Positions 9,458-17,274 of a DNA stretch of 64,000 bases are shown one piece after another. Numbering within the stretch: the stretch's first letter is position 1; every line of letters begins with the position of its first letter. The stretch comes from Palsa-295 sp963781105. GTDB lineage: Bacteria; Acidobacteriota; Terriglobia; Acidiferrales; UBA7541. The position numbers and the translations under genes are program-made. The DNA is taken from the NCBI GenBank assembly GCA_963781105.1, contig CAWAED010000002.1, positions 62,001 through 126,000 of the forward strand. The letters are read 5' to 3'. The notes below the pieces were generated by a model. The model was not told where the DNA came from. It searched no databases and worked only from the letters and a program-made list of their open reading frames with translations.

Positions 9458-9985
9458 GTGAGCGACCTCGGCCGCGACCAGGCGCTCTTCGGGCTACCTA
9501 CAACTCAACTGATTCCCCAAGCAAGTGGAGAAGAGGGAGAGACCATGGTCGTACCGTTGCGTTCCCGTCCCGATTTGCGTCTGGACAAAACAAACCTCTT
9601 GTCCCGGCTCGTGGAAATCTGGGGTGATATCCCCGTCCGCCTGATCAAGCACTTGGATCCCCGCAAGAATGTCTACGGCGTGATCGGCTTAACCGATTTC
9701 ACCATGTGGCCCCTCATCCGTCCCGGTTCGATCGTGCAGATTGACGGGAATCAGCGGAAAGTGCTTCCGGTCAAATGGGCCAACGAATACGAGCGTCCCA
9801 TCTACTTCGTCGAGCTGCGGGATGAATATATTTGCAGTTGGTGCGAGGTCCGCGAAGGTCATCTGCTGGCAGTTCTCTATCCCAACTCGCGATGCGAGAT
9901 TCGCCGGTTTCCTTATCCGCGAGAGGCGGACATCGTCGGCCGGGTCACGGGCGTAGCCATGCGCCTCGCCGAATCACAGCCCTGA
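9458..9985 (+). pseudogene. XRE-type regulator that has lost its HTH domain
   Basis: The frame encodes a C-terminal ligand or dimer domain: LSRLVEIWGDIPVRLIKHLD, FTMWPLIRPGSIVQIDGNQR, RPIYFVELRDEYICSWCEV, and VGRVTGVAMRLAE at the end. From memory this layout follows an N-terminal XRE helix-turn-helix in acidobacterial regulators. Here no HTH precedes it, and the first 25 residues look non-native. The truncation point coincides with the junction to the CpaF-like fragment on the other strand, which suggests one deletion removed both 5' parts. The start is uncertain; ATG 9545 is an alternative. It could still be expressed as a short protein. Confidence 0.5.
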
Positions 9986-10052
9986 ATCGCGGCGAAAGTC
10001 GGATTTTTCGCCGGGAACCATACTACGATGGGCATCTGCGGGGAGAACCTCC

Positions 10053-10247
10053 ATACCCAAATCGAAGGTCACGAACTACAAAAAAGATCGCCGCCGCAAA
10101 CACCACCACTGGCTGGTGACCGTGACGTATACGGACAATGAGACGTTCGCGCGCGTCTACCTCGATCGCGAAAAGGCAGAGAAGTTCGCGGCGCGGCAGA
10201 AGAAATCGCCAGTCGTGAAGAAGACTCGCATACGGCAGTTGAGTTGA
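10053..10247 (+). CDS. Small basic protein with apparent ATA start
   Basis: A 64-codon frame reading (M)PKSKVTNYKKDRRRKHHHW, then LVTVTYTDNETFARVYLDRE, and ending KTRIRQLS. There is no ATG, GTG or TTG in frame upstream. A GGGGAG Shine-Dalgarno sits about 8 bases before ATA at 10053, exactly where a start is expected. The predicted product is strongly basic with a beta-hairpin-like middle, so nucleic-acid binding is possible but unproven. It lies at the outer edge of the degraded integrative element. Either ATA is used, or a G-to-A change killed the start. Confidence 0.45.
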   Translation: MPKSKVTNYKKDRRRKHHHWLVTVTYTDNETFARVYLDREKAEKFAARQKKSPVVKKTRIRQLS

Positions 10248-10454
10248 GAACGCGCGCGTTCCGAAACATTCGACCATCGGATATCGACCGTCACAACGGT
10301 TCTGACAGGTGTAAACGACGGTCACCCATGAGCGGCGACGTCGCTATAGAAGTTACAATTTTCGGCAATTCAACAAACTGCTCATTGGGAATTCCGATTG
10401 ACAATCCTCAAATAAAGCTTCCAGCGAGGCGGATATAACGTGTTTCGCCCGTCC

Positions 10455-10492
10455 GCAATTTTACCTAGTGCGAGCGTCAGTTTTGACAATAC
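10455..10492 (+). repeat. 38-bp intergenic block shared with 38740-38777
   Basis: The block matches 38740-38777 at 34 of 38 positions by eye, and GGCTGGTA follows both copies after a 13-base gap. Both sit upstream of plus-strand genes and include the dispersed inverted-repeat element. Confidence 0.7.
10476..10490 (+). promoter_or_regulatory. Dispersed inverted-repeat element, copy 1
   Basis: GTCAGTTTTGACAAT: half-sites GTCA and TGAC separated by 4 bases, 75 bp upstream of the GTG start at 10565 and oriented toward it. TTGACA inside it could serve as a -35 box. Confidence 0.55.
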
Positions 10493-10564
10493 GCCATTCG
10501 CGGATGGGCTGGTAACACTGCTGCAGGAAAACCAGACACCGGCACGCCAAAGGGAGGAACAACG

Positions 10565-11548
10565 GTGCGAATCAAGCTAGGCCTCACCCTCGTCGTATCT
10601 TTGATCATTTTCGGCGCGGTGCCGGCTCGTGCGCAGCAAAAAGGTCAGTACATTCCAGGACAGCAGGGATTAAACGCGGGCGTCCTCCCAGATCCTGGAT
10701 TTACTTATGCGAATCTGACAATCAACTACTCAGCGGACACTCTTAAGAACGCGAACGGAAACTCCGTTCCTTTGACGGGCTCCTACGGCATCTGGGCAAT
10801 CGAGAACGTTTTTTTCTACGTACCGAAGTTCAAATTTCTGGGCGCAAAGCTTGCGTTTATGGTGGTGCTGACGCCGGCGAACGGCTCTCTGACTCTTGGC
10901 GCCATCAATTTCCCGAACGTGGCGCTCAATGGGGGCGGAGAAGGCATAGCTGATACCTGGGTGCAACCGGCGACGCTAGGCTGGAGTCTGAAGCACGCGG
11001 ACGTGTACGCTGGATACGCATTTATGGCTCCCACCGGACGGTACACGCCCGGCGCCTCTGACAACATCGGGTCTGGCTATTGGGGCAATCACTTTGTTAC
11101 GGGTACGACTGTCTATTTGACGAAGAACAAGGGGACAACCGCCAACCTTTTCACCGATTGGGAGTTTCACGGATCGAAGAACATTTCCACAGGCACAAAG
11201 GTTACTCCGGGTCAGGCCTTCACAACGGAGTGGGGGCTCGGACAAGTACTTCCCCTAAAAAAAGATTTTAGCAGGCTGCTCCAACTCGGAGTAATCGGCT
11301 ACGATCAGTGGCAAGTCAGCGACAACGGTGGTCTCATAACGCCAAAAGTACCGGCCAGTACGGTGCCACATTACTCGGTTCACGCGATTGGATTCCAGAC
11401 CAACTTTCTGCTGCCAGCGAAGGCCCTTAATTTCTTCTTCAAATTTGAGGACGAGTACCGGGCCTTCGCACGTCCGGAAGGCCGCACGATTGTTTTTGGC
11501 GGGTCATATACATTGCGTATTCCCAAACCAGCGCCACCGAAGCAGTAG
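10565..11548 (+). CDS. Outer-membrane beta-barrel protein, Phenol_MetA_deg/SphA-like
   Basis: A 327-residue protein with a signal peptide (about 1-23, LVVSLIIFGAVPARAQ) and many short amphipathic strands ending in a C-terminal aromatic strand, consistent with an outer-membrane barrel. GYAFMAPTGRYTPGASDNIG followed by a GNHFVTGTTVYLT strand is characteristic of the transporter-like family first linked to phenol meta-pathway clusters (PF13557). The start is GTG at 10565 with AGGGAGG about 8 bases upstream. A conserved inverted-repeat element lies 75 bp upstream. No degradative pathway genes are nearby, so the substrate is unknown. It appears monocistronic. Confidence 0.75.
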   Translation: MRIKLGLTLVVSLIIFGAVPARAQQKGQYIPGQQGLNAGVLPDPGFTYANLTINYSADTLKNANGNSVPLTGSYGIWAIENVFFYVPKFKFLGAKLAFMVVLTPANGSLTLGAINFPNVALNGGGEGIADTWVQPATLGWSLKHADVYAGYAFMAPTGRYTPGASDNIGSGYWGNHFVTGTTVYLTKNKGTTANLFTDWEFHGSKNISTGTKVTPGQAFTTEWGLGQVLPLKKDFSRLLQLGVIGYDQWQVSDNGGLITPKVPASTVPHYSVHAIGFQTNFLLPAKALNFFFKFEDEYRAFARPEGRTIVFGGSYTLRIPKPAPPKQ

Positions 11549-11852
11549 AGTCATTACTTTCTAATCTTTCCACTTGAGTCGTCCTTTCGCTTGGCATACC
11601 CCGGCGTAACGATGAGAAGACTTGCTACAACACGTGCCGTAGTAGTTTTCGCGCAACTACTCGGTGAAATAGTGGTGAGTCTTTGAAGTCGCGGTCGCGC
11701 CGTTCTGGTTATCAGCACTCCCCGGGGAGTGCCTCGTGTATGAACGGAGAACCGCTCGCCGCGTAATGGCGGCTTTTTGTTGTTTCGCTCTGCTTTTCGG
11801 TTGCGGCCCAAAGAAGGAAAACGAATCCGGCCAGCAACAATTCGCTGGCTCC
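11549..11852. other. Intergenic region with two hairpins
   Basis: Just over 300 bp with no supported gene. It holds a perfect 18-bp palindrome (11715-11732) and a terminator-like hairpin (11757-11780). Confidence 0.5.
11757..11780 (+). terminator. Possible rho-independent terminator
   Basis: Stem GCCGC/GCGGC with a 6-base loop, followed by TTTTTG. It is about 210 bp downstream of the plus-strand barrel gene. The stem is short, so this is a modest candidate. Confidence 0.4.
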
Positions 11853-12569
11853 TTAGTAGTAAAGATTGAGAACTAGCCCGACCTCGTTCAGTTGCTGGTT
11901 GGGACTCGTCCCGGTGATGTTCTGATGTTCATAGTAAGGATCGAACTCAAAATGCTTTCCCACGGGGAACTGGCAACCAGCATAGAGGGCGGTAGTACTC
12001 CATTTTCGGTATTGACTCTGGTAGAACACTTCGGCGCTGACGTACGGCGCAGGGTGGTAGGAACCGACGGTGAAGGTGCGCTCCAACCGCACTCGATTGC
12101 GATAGCGCCACATGAATTGCCCATTCTTCCAATCCAGATCCGCCCGGTTGCGATCGGTGAGTAGAATATTGGCGACGAGTGGGAAACGAGGCGTGGCGGC
12201 CAGAATCAGGCGGTCTATTGGAGGCTTACCGGGAGCGGCGACGTATCGGAATCCGACGGACAACTGCAGCGGACGCGATTTGGCTTCGTCCAGATCGAAG
12301 GCGGTGATTCTCTTCAGTCGCACGAGGGGCTTTAGGAAGAAATCGAAACCGGGCCCAACTTCTGCTTGTGTGGGTGCACCGGCTTCTCTAGTCTCCTTAG
12401 CTTGAAAATTGATTCTGATATCGGGCTGAATCTTGATGTAGGCATCTATCTCGGGCAAGAACTCAAATGACTGCGCGCTGGCAGCTTTGCAAGACAGTAG
12501 GATCAAGAAAAACAGGAGAACCACTGCCCTCGGCCAGCGCTGCGAAGGCTTACCTCTTGAGCTGGACAA
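11853..12569 (-). CDS. DUF2490-family outer-membrane protein
   Basis: Residues after the signal peptide (VVLLFFLILLSCKAASAQ) match the DUF2490 family: FLPEIDAYIKIQPDIRINFQ, FDFFLKPLVRLKRIT, a RNRVRLERTF strand and a C-terminal EVGLVLNLYY barrel end. The frame stays open to 12824, into sequence next to an IS110 element, but the extra residues look non-native. No good Shine-Dalgarno was found; TTG at 12569 is a provisional start that gives a normal length (about 238 residues). The IS insertion may have removed the original promoter. A short remnant of a second copy lies near 28335-28410. Confidence 0.6.
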   Translation of the reverse strand: MSSSRGKPSQRWPRAVVLLFFLILLSCKAASAQSFEFLPEIDAYIKIQPDIRINFQAKETREAGAPTQAEVGPGFDFFLKPLVRLKRITAFDLDEAKSRPLQLSVGFRYVAAPGKPPIDRLILAATPRFPLVANILLTDRNRADLDWKNGQFMWRYRNRVRLERTFTVGSYHPAPYVSAEVFYQSQYRKWSTTALYAGCQFPVGKHFEFDPYYEHQNITGTSPNQQLNEVGLVLNLYY

Positions 12570-12799
12570 ACCGCTGATTACGGTGGGCCGAGAGAACGAG
12601 GGCTTGAAGAGTCTGCCCGTCTGCAAACAAGCTCTGGTATTGGCGTTCTCGATGGCAACGGATAATTGCTTGCTGAAGCCATCGATCGTTTCCTGGCACA
12701 TCGTTCGGTCCATCGGACACGCGGCTGAACTGTACGCTGACATCCACGGCGTCGCTAGAAAAGCGCACCAAGAGTCTTGTCGATCACTCGAGTCATTAT

Positions 12800-14390
12800 T
12801 CCTCCCCTCCAGAAACCTCTTCACGTTTGTGCGAGTGTGATTTGGAAGCCTAGTTTGCTTGCTTTCTTTTTGAGGAATTCGATCTGTTGTCGGCGGTATC
12901 TGTGCTCATAGTACTCAGCACCTTTGTCCACGTATTGCTGACCAAACTTCAACATTCGATAGACCAGCCGGGCAAGCCGGTGGGCCATGGCCGTGATGGC
13001 TTTGGGAGCACCGAGCTTAGTGCGCAGTCGTCGGTATTGCGCACCGAGGTAGGTGCGGCTGCGCATCAAAGTGACGGCAGCCATCCGCAACGCTGTGGCC
13101 GCGCGATTGGCCACACGCCGGGTCCCTCGGGACAGCACTTTGTCTCCGCTGGTGCTGTTGTCCGGGCATAATCCCAGCCACGAAGAAAAGTGCGCCTCGG
13201 TTTTCCACCGGCCCATGTCCAGCCCCACTTCACTGATTAAAGTTTGGGCTACCATCACGTCGATGCCATCGATCCGCGTTAGATCTACTCCCGTGATGCG
13301 TCGCAACTCGCTGTGAAGCTCAAATCGCGGAGCATTCTTGGCCGGCTTTGACTTCTTCCTCTTGGCTTCCGTTTCGGTTGCCTGGGGTGGAACCGTGCCT
13401 ACGAAGCTCGCCAAATGCTTCTGCAATTGCTGGTCGCACTCGGCAATCCGTCGCTGATAGGTATCGTACATCTCTACTTCCTGCTGCAATACAAACAGCA
13501 GCTCCGGGCGCCAGTTGCCCTCCAGACTTTTGGCAACTTCCTCTCGACTGGCATGAATTCGCGGATCACTAAGTTCCGCTAATTTCTGCGGATCGCGTTC
13601 TCCGGCCACCATCGCTCGAATGATGGTTTGTCCAGTCAGACCACTTACGTCGCTGATCACATTCGCTATTTGCACATTCATCTGCGTCAAAGCTTTCTGC
13701 ATACGTTGAATGCACGTCGCCGCCCCCTGCACATGCTCTCCCCGTTGTCGCCAGTAAGTACGAAGGACGCGAATCTCCGAAGGTGGTTGGAAAGAGTTGT
13801 TCAACAATCCGTAGGTATGCAATTTCAGCAACCACTGGCTCTCCTGCACATCGCTCTTGCGCCCCGGTAGGTTCTTCGTGTGTCGAGCGTTGACCAAATA
13901 CACATGAAAACCACGCTCTTCAAGAATTCCGTAGATGGGGATCCAATACACTCCGGTGGACTGCATAGCCACGGTCTTCACTCCGCACTGCTGTAACCAG
14001 TCCGCTAATCGATACAAATCCGCCGTGAAACACTCGAAACGTCGCACGGGTTCCAGATCACGGTCCGGCCGCACTGCGACGTAATGTGCGCCATTTCCTA
14101 CATCGATCCCCGCCGCTTGCGGATGGACTACCTCTAGTCCCGGGTCCTCGGACTGCAACCGCCGCGCCCACTCCTTTCTCTCCTTCCGGTTCCTCCACAG
14201 TTTCTGGTTTGCCATCACCATCCCTCCTCAGCGAAAGATGGGATCCGGTTCGGCCCGGTGACGATAGGTTGAGAAACCTCTCCAACGGGGTCAAAGGACC
14301 ATCAGGATCGATAATCCTTGCCACCATGCCAGCGATCGCCAGTACCGGAGCCATGCTTTTATCCGGGCACAAAGCACCAATGGGGGTTCG
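12800..14390 (-). mobile_element. IS110-type insertion sequence A (ends approximate)
   Basis: The extent is inferred from the transposase frame plus the non-coding flanks. It separates the DUF2490 gene from its likely upstream region. Borders are estimates because no terminal repeat was recognisable. Confidence 0.5.
12821..14215 (-). CDS. IS110-family transposase (copy A)
   Basis: About 464 residues. The N-terminal DEDD catalytic domain (AAGIDVGNGAHYVAVRPDRD, then an ARHTKNLPGRKSDVQESQWL motif) and the C-terminal transposase_20 domain (LTRIDGIDVMVAQTLISEVG, LGLCPDNSTSGDKVLSRGTR) identify it. ATG codons at 14221 and 14215 are both possible; GGAGGG spacing favours 14215. The frame is intact. 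IS110 elements lack conventional terminal inverted repeats, and I could not define the ends. It is distinct in sequence from the other two IS110 transposases here. Confidence 0.9.
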   Translation of the reverse strand: MANQKLWRNRKERKEWARRLQSEDPGLEVVHPQAAGIDVGNGAHYVAVRPDRDLEPVRRFECFTADLYRLADWLQQCGVKTVAMQSTGVYWIPIYGILEERGFHVYLVNARHTKNLPGRKSDVQESQWLLKLHTYGLLNNSFQPPSEIRVLRTYWRQRGEHVQGAATCIQRMQKALTQMNVQIANVISDVSGLTGQTIIRAMVAGERDPQKLAELSDPRIHASREEVAKSLEGNWRPELLFVLQQEVEMYDTYQRRIAECDQQLQKHLASFVGTVPPQATETEAKRKKSKPAKNAPRFELHSELRRITGVDLTRIDGIDVMVAQTLISEVGLDMGRWKTEAHFSSWLGLCPDNSTSGDKVLSRGTRRVANRAATALRMAAVTLMRSRTYLGAQYRRLRTKLGAPKAITAMAHRLARLVYRMLKFGQQYVDKGAEYYEHRYRRQQIEFLKKKASKLGFQITLAQT

Positions 14391-14574
14391 GCCTTAGCTT
14401 GCCGAACCGAATCCGCGATTGGATTTTCCAGAATTGGGGAGCTCGAAACAAGTTTCTGGCACCAGTGACTGTGCCGTAGACGCAGTCAACTGCTTTTATA
14501 GAACTCATCGTAAGTCCTGTCGTTGAGACATACCCGAGCAGGCCCAGGAAGCAAGGCACCTAGACGCGCGGGCG
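14222..14574. other. IS flank and intergenic sequence
   Basis: About 350 bp between the IS110 start and the lipoprotein stop. It probably includes the IS end. No gene was recognised. Confidence 0.4.
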
Positions 14575-17169
14575 CTAGTTGCGGCGTCCGGGGCGGTTGG
14601 ATTGACCCTGCTGGAATGTCTGGCTCTCTCTTGCGCCTCTTTGCCTGTTTTGAGCTTCCTGCTGCAGACTCGGCACTGAACTGCCCCCTGCGTTCCGATT
14701 AGAGGTTTTTTGGCGCTGCGGCTGGTTGGTTTGCGCGCGTTGCTGCGGTCCAGCACCTTGCGTCGTCGCGTTGTTTGCTGGCCCGTAACCCTGCGGCCGC
14801 GGCTGGGTTTGGGCTGTTGCGGGAGCTACCTGACTATTCGGGGGGCGCTGCTGATAATTCTGGCCACTGCGTGGAGTGCCGGTTGGCGCGTTCGTGGGAC
14901 TCCTTTGCTGGGAATTCTGCGCCCGCGGCTGGGTTTGAGCCGTGGGAGGAGTTACCTGACTGTTTGGCGAGCGCTGCTGATAATTCTGGGCATTCCGTGG
15001 AGTGCCGGTTTCGGCGGTCGTGGGATTCCTTTGCTGGGAATTCTGCGTTCGCGGCTGATTGGAAGTACTATAGGGAGAAGTCGCCGTATTCCAATTTCCG
15101 TTATCGTATTTTTCCCAGCCGCTGCCCGTATTTCTGTAAACGTTTCCGTCCTTGCCGGCATACATGTCTCCGCCTGAGGTCTTGCCCACCGCAGCATTGC
15201 CGTAGGCGGTTGAAGCCCCGACCGCCTTTCCACCTTGCGATCCCTGCGCGGATGCTACGGTTCCTTGCGCGGTTGAGTAGTGTTGCGTGTAGGCGGATTT
15301 ATTTCCGTTCGAAACGTAGGATTGGCCCCACTGCGCCGTGGGGCTCGATCCTTGCCGCGTAGCTGCATATGTCCCCGTATAGGGGTTGTACGCCTGCCCG
15401 GCGCTTCGACTGCCGTAGTACGTGGAACCGCTTACGGTTCGTGCCGAAGTTCCCGTGTATGGGTTATACGACGCCGTTCGCGTTGCCGATCCGTATGGGC
15501 CGTAGGCTGTTTGTGCCCAGCCGTACGCGCCCGTCCTGGTGTTGTAGTACGGTGTGGCATACGTGGGAGGGCGTGGGTAGTAAGCAGGTGGGTAGCCATA
15601 GCCGTACCGCGGCGGATAGTAGACGTAGGGCGGGTAGCGGTATCCCGTGCCATTGGCGACGATGGCTCCAACCGCGGCGCCCAGCACGAAGGCTCCCAAA
15701 TAGCCCGCAGTATAACTAGACTGAACGTTTCCACTGGGGGTCGTTGTTTGGGTTACGTACGTCACGTTATACACGGGTGAGCTCGGGGGAATCGTATAAA
15801 TCACCTGGGGTACAGAAGGCGCGGTCTGCCAAGGCCCCTGGGGAGCGCTGGACAGGAACCACACGCCCTGCAAGCACAGGTAATACACATCGCCAACTTT
15901 GATGACCTTGTCCGGCGTATTTGCTGCATAGGACAGGGAAGTTCCTTCAATGGGTTTGAATTGCGGATCTCCACTGTAGGTCACCTTTGCTTGCGCCGCA
16001 GCGGTCGTGGGGTCCACAACCATGGTAGTGGGAACCTGCGCTAACAGAACGGCGTCTTTGGCTTCGCCGGTTCCTGGCACGGATGCAAGTACATCGCCCA
16101 CCGGGCTGTCCGCAGGAATGTTGGCGAAGTCTTTGGGAAGAGTGGGTGTCGCAAAGGTCCACGGCCCGTTAAGACTGCTGGCCGCGAACCATCGTCCCGC
16201 CGTCAGGTAGTAGAAATGTTTCGTCGGCGCGTAGAGAAAAACATAGCTCGAGGCGTTTTCGGCATACTTCAGCTGTGTTCCCTCGATTTGCACAAAACTC
16301 GGCTGTCCATCGAAGAGAATCACCTCCGCGGGTCTTTCGCTGTAGAAGACCTGGGGAATGACGGCGTCGGGGCCCGTGGCAGCTGCCGGAATGACGTCCT
16401 TCAAGTCTTCCCACTGCGCTTGTCCGGGAAGTGTGAGCATTTCGTTGGGCAGCGTTGTGGCCGCTGACCAAGGTCCGCGGAGGTCGTTAGAACGCAACCA
16501 CTGCTGCCCTACCAGGAGAAAATAGGCCGACTGCGATTTGTCGAAGAACAGCCTCCAGCGCGTGTTCAACACGTATTCCAGATTAGCGTTCTCGATGGGA
16601 GTGCGGACGGGCTGCCCATCTACCTCGAGAACAATCGCGGGTCGATAGCTGACGAAAATCTGCGGCGGATCATTTTTCAGCGGCACTTCGGAAGGGAGCT
16701 TGTTTTCCGGAACGGAAGCAATCAAGCGAAACATCGAAATGTGGACGGTCGGCGGGAGAAACGTCTGAACCAATTGCGCCATTTTCGCGGCGCTCTGCGG
16801 ATCCAATGACGGAAAGTTGGTGTTCACAATCTTCACGTCTGTCAGCAACACCATCTTGTTGTCGTTGTCAATTTCTGTATTCGAATGCAGCGTGGCAACG
16901 CCGACTGCCTCTTGGCCGCCCGCGGGAGTCAGAGAAAAGGCCATCCGCCAATTGAGTTCCCGAAAATTCTTCCAATCGTCGACCTGCGGTTGATACAAAA
17001 GAAGCGTACTGCCTTGATTGGTAATTTCCCGAGGCCAACCGGGATCTTCATCCGCCACCGTATCGACAGGCTGTTTGGTCTCCGTCGTTGCACCCTCTTT
17101 ACTACCGCGGCAACCAGAGAGCCAGGAACTCAAAGCGAACAGTAGGACGAAGGTGACGGCTTTTTTCAT
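14575..17169 (-). CDS. Large repeat-containing lipoprotein
   Basis: 864 residues. It starts MKKAVTFVLLFALSSWLSGC, a clear lipoprotein signal with Cys20. The middle has several repeated units with a W-x-x-S/A-x-x-L-x-GPW pattern (SNDLRGPWSAAT, ASSLNGPWTFAT, SSAPQGPWQTAP), each after a Tyr/Phe-rich strand. A Gly/Ala hydrophobic stretch (GAFVLGAAVGAIVANG) precedes a Tyr-Pro-rich region. A TGTSARTVSGSTYYG-type low-complexity zone and a Gln/Asn/Pro-rich tail with near-duplicate 42-residue units follow. Similar proteins are often labelled carbohydrate-binding V/XII, but no binding residues can be assigned here. It is probably anchored in the outer membrane with an extended surface tail. Confidence 0.75.
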   Translation of the reverse strand: MKKAVTFVLLFALSSWLSGCRGSKEGATTETKQPVDTVADEDPGWPREITNQGSTLLLYQPQVDDWKNFRELNWRMAFSLTPAGGQEAVGVATLHSNTEIDNDNKMVLLTDVKIVNTNFPSLDPQSAAKMAQLVQTFLPPTVHISMFRLIASVPENKLPSEVPLKNDPPQIFVSYRPAIVLEVDGQPVRTPIENANLEYVLNTRWRLFFDKSQSAYFLLVGQQWLRSNDLRGPWSAATTLPNEMLTLPGQAQWEDLKDVIPAAATGPDAVIPQVFYSERPAEVILFDGQPSFVQIEGTQLKYAENASSYVFLYAPTKHFYYLTAGRWFAASSLNGPWTFATPTLPKDFANIPADSPVGDVLASVPGTGEAKDAVLLAQVPTTMVVDPTTAAAQAKVTYSGDPQFKPIEGTSLSYAANTPDKVIKVGDVYYLCLQGVWFLSSAPQGPWQTAPSVPQVIYTIPPSSPVYNVTYVTQTTTPSGNVQSSYTAGYLGAFVLGAAVGAIVANGTGYRYPPYVYYPPRYGYGYPPAYYPRPPTYATPYYNTRTGAYGWAQTAYGPYGSATRTASYNPYTGTSARTVSGSTYYGSRSAGQAYNPYTGTYAATRQGSSPTAQWGQSYVSNGNKSAYTQHYSTAQGTVASAQGSQGGKAVGASTAYGNAAVGKTSGGDMYAGKDGNVYRNTGSGWEKYDNGNWNTATSPYSTSNQPRTQNSQQRNPTTAETGTPRNAQNYQQRSPNSQVTPPTAQTQPRAQNSQQRSPTNAPTGTPRSGQNYQQRPPNSQVAPATAQTQPRPQGYGPANNATTQGAGPQQRAQTNQPQRQKTSNRNAGGSSVPSLQQEAQNRQRGARESQTFQQGQSNRPGRRN
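14800..15060 (-). repeat. Two near-identical ~126-bp coding repeats
   Basis: Two tandem units of about 42 codons in the lipoprotein tail. Each contains QNSQQR, TGTPR, QNYQQR, PNSQV and TAQTQPR. They are in frame and differ at a few codons, consistent with slippage or recombination expanding a disordered tail. Confidence 0.7.
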
Positions 17170-17274
17170 GTTCGTTATCCCTGCGAAACTAGCGCCCTAG
17201 AAAACAGATATGAATTCGGAAGACGAGTCCAGAATCTCGCTTCAGGTATCGATTGCGCACCGCTTGGCGGCAGA

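Larger units (their letters stand above)
10248..10564. other. Intergenic region upstream of the outer-membrane protein gene
   Basis: About 317 bp without a gene. It contains the conserved inverted-repeat element at 10476-10490, inside a longer block (10455-10492) that is also present near 38740. Confidence 0.6.

Noticed and set aside
11554..11811. An 85-codon minus-strand ORF
   Set aside because: No Shine-Dalgarno, no recognisable motif, and it runs through a palindrome and a terminator-like hairpin.
14800..15060. Possible CRISPR-like repeats
   Set aside because: The two ~126-bp units are in-frame coding repeats of a lipoprotein tail with no spacers. No CRISPR array was seen anywhere.
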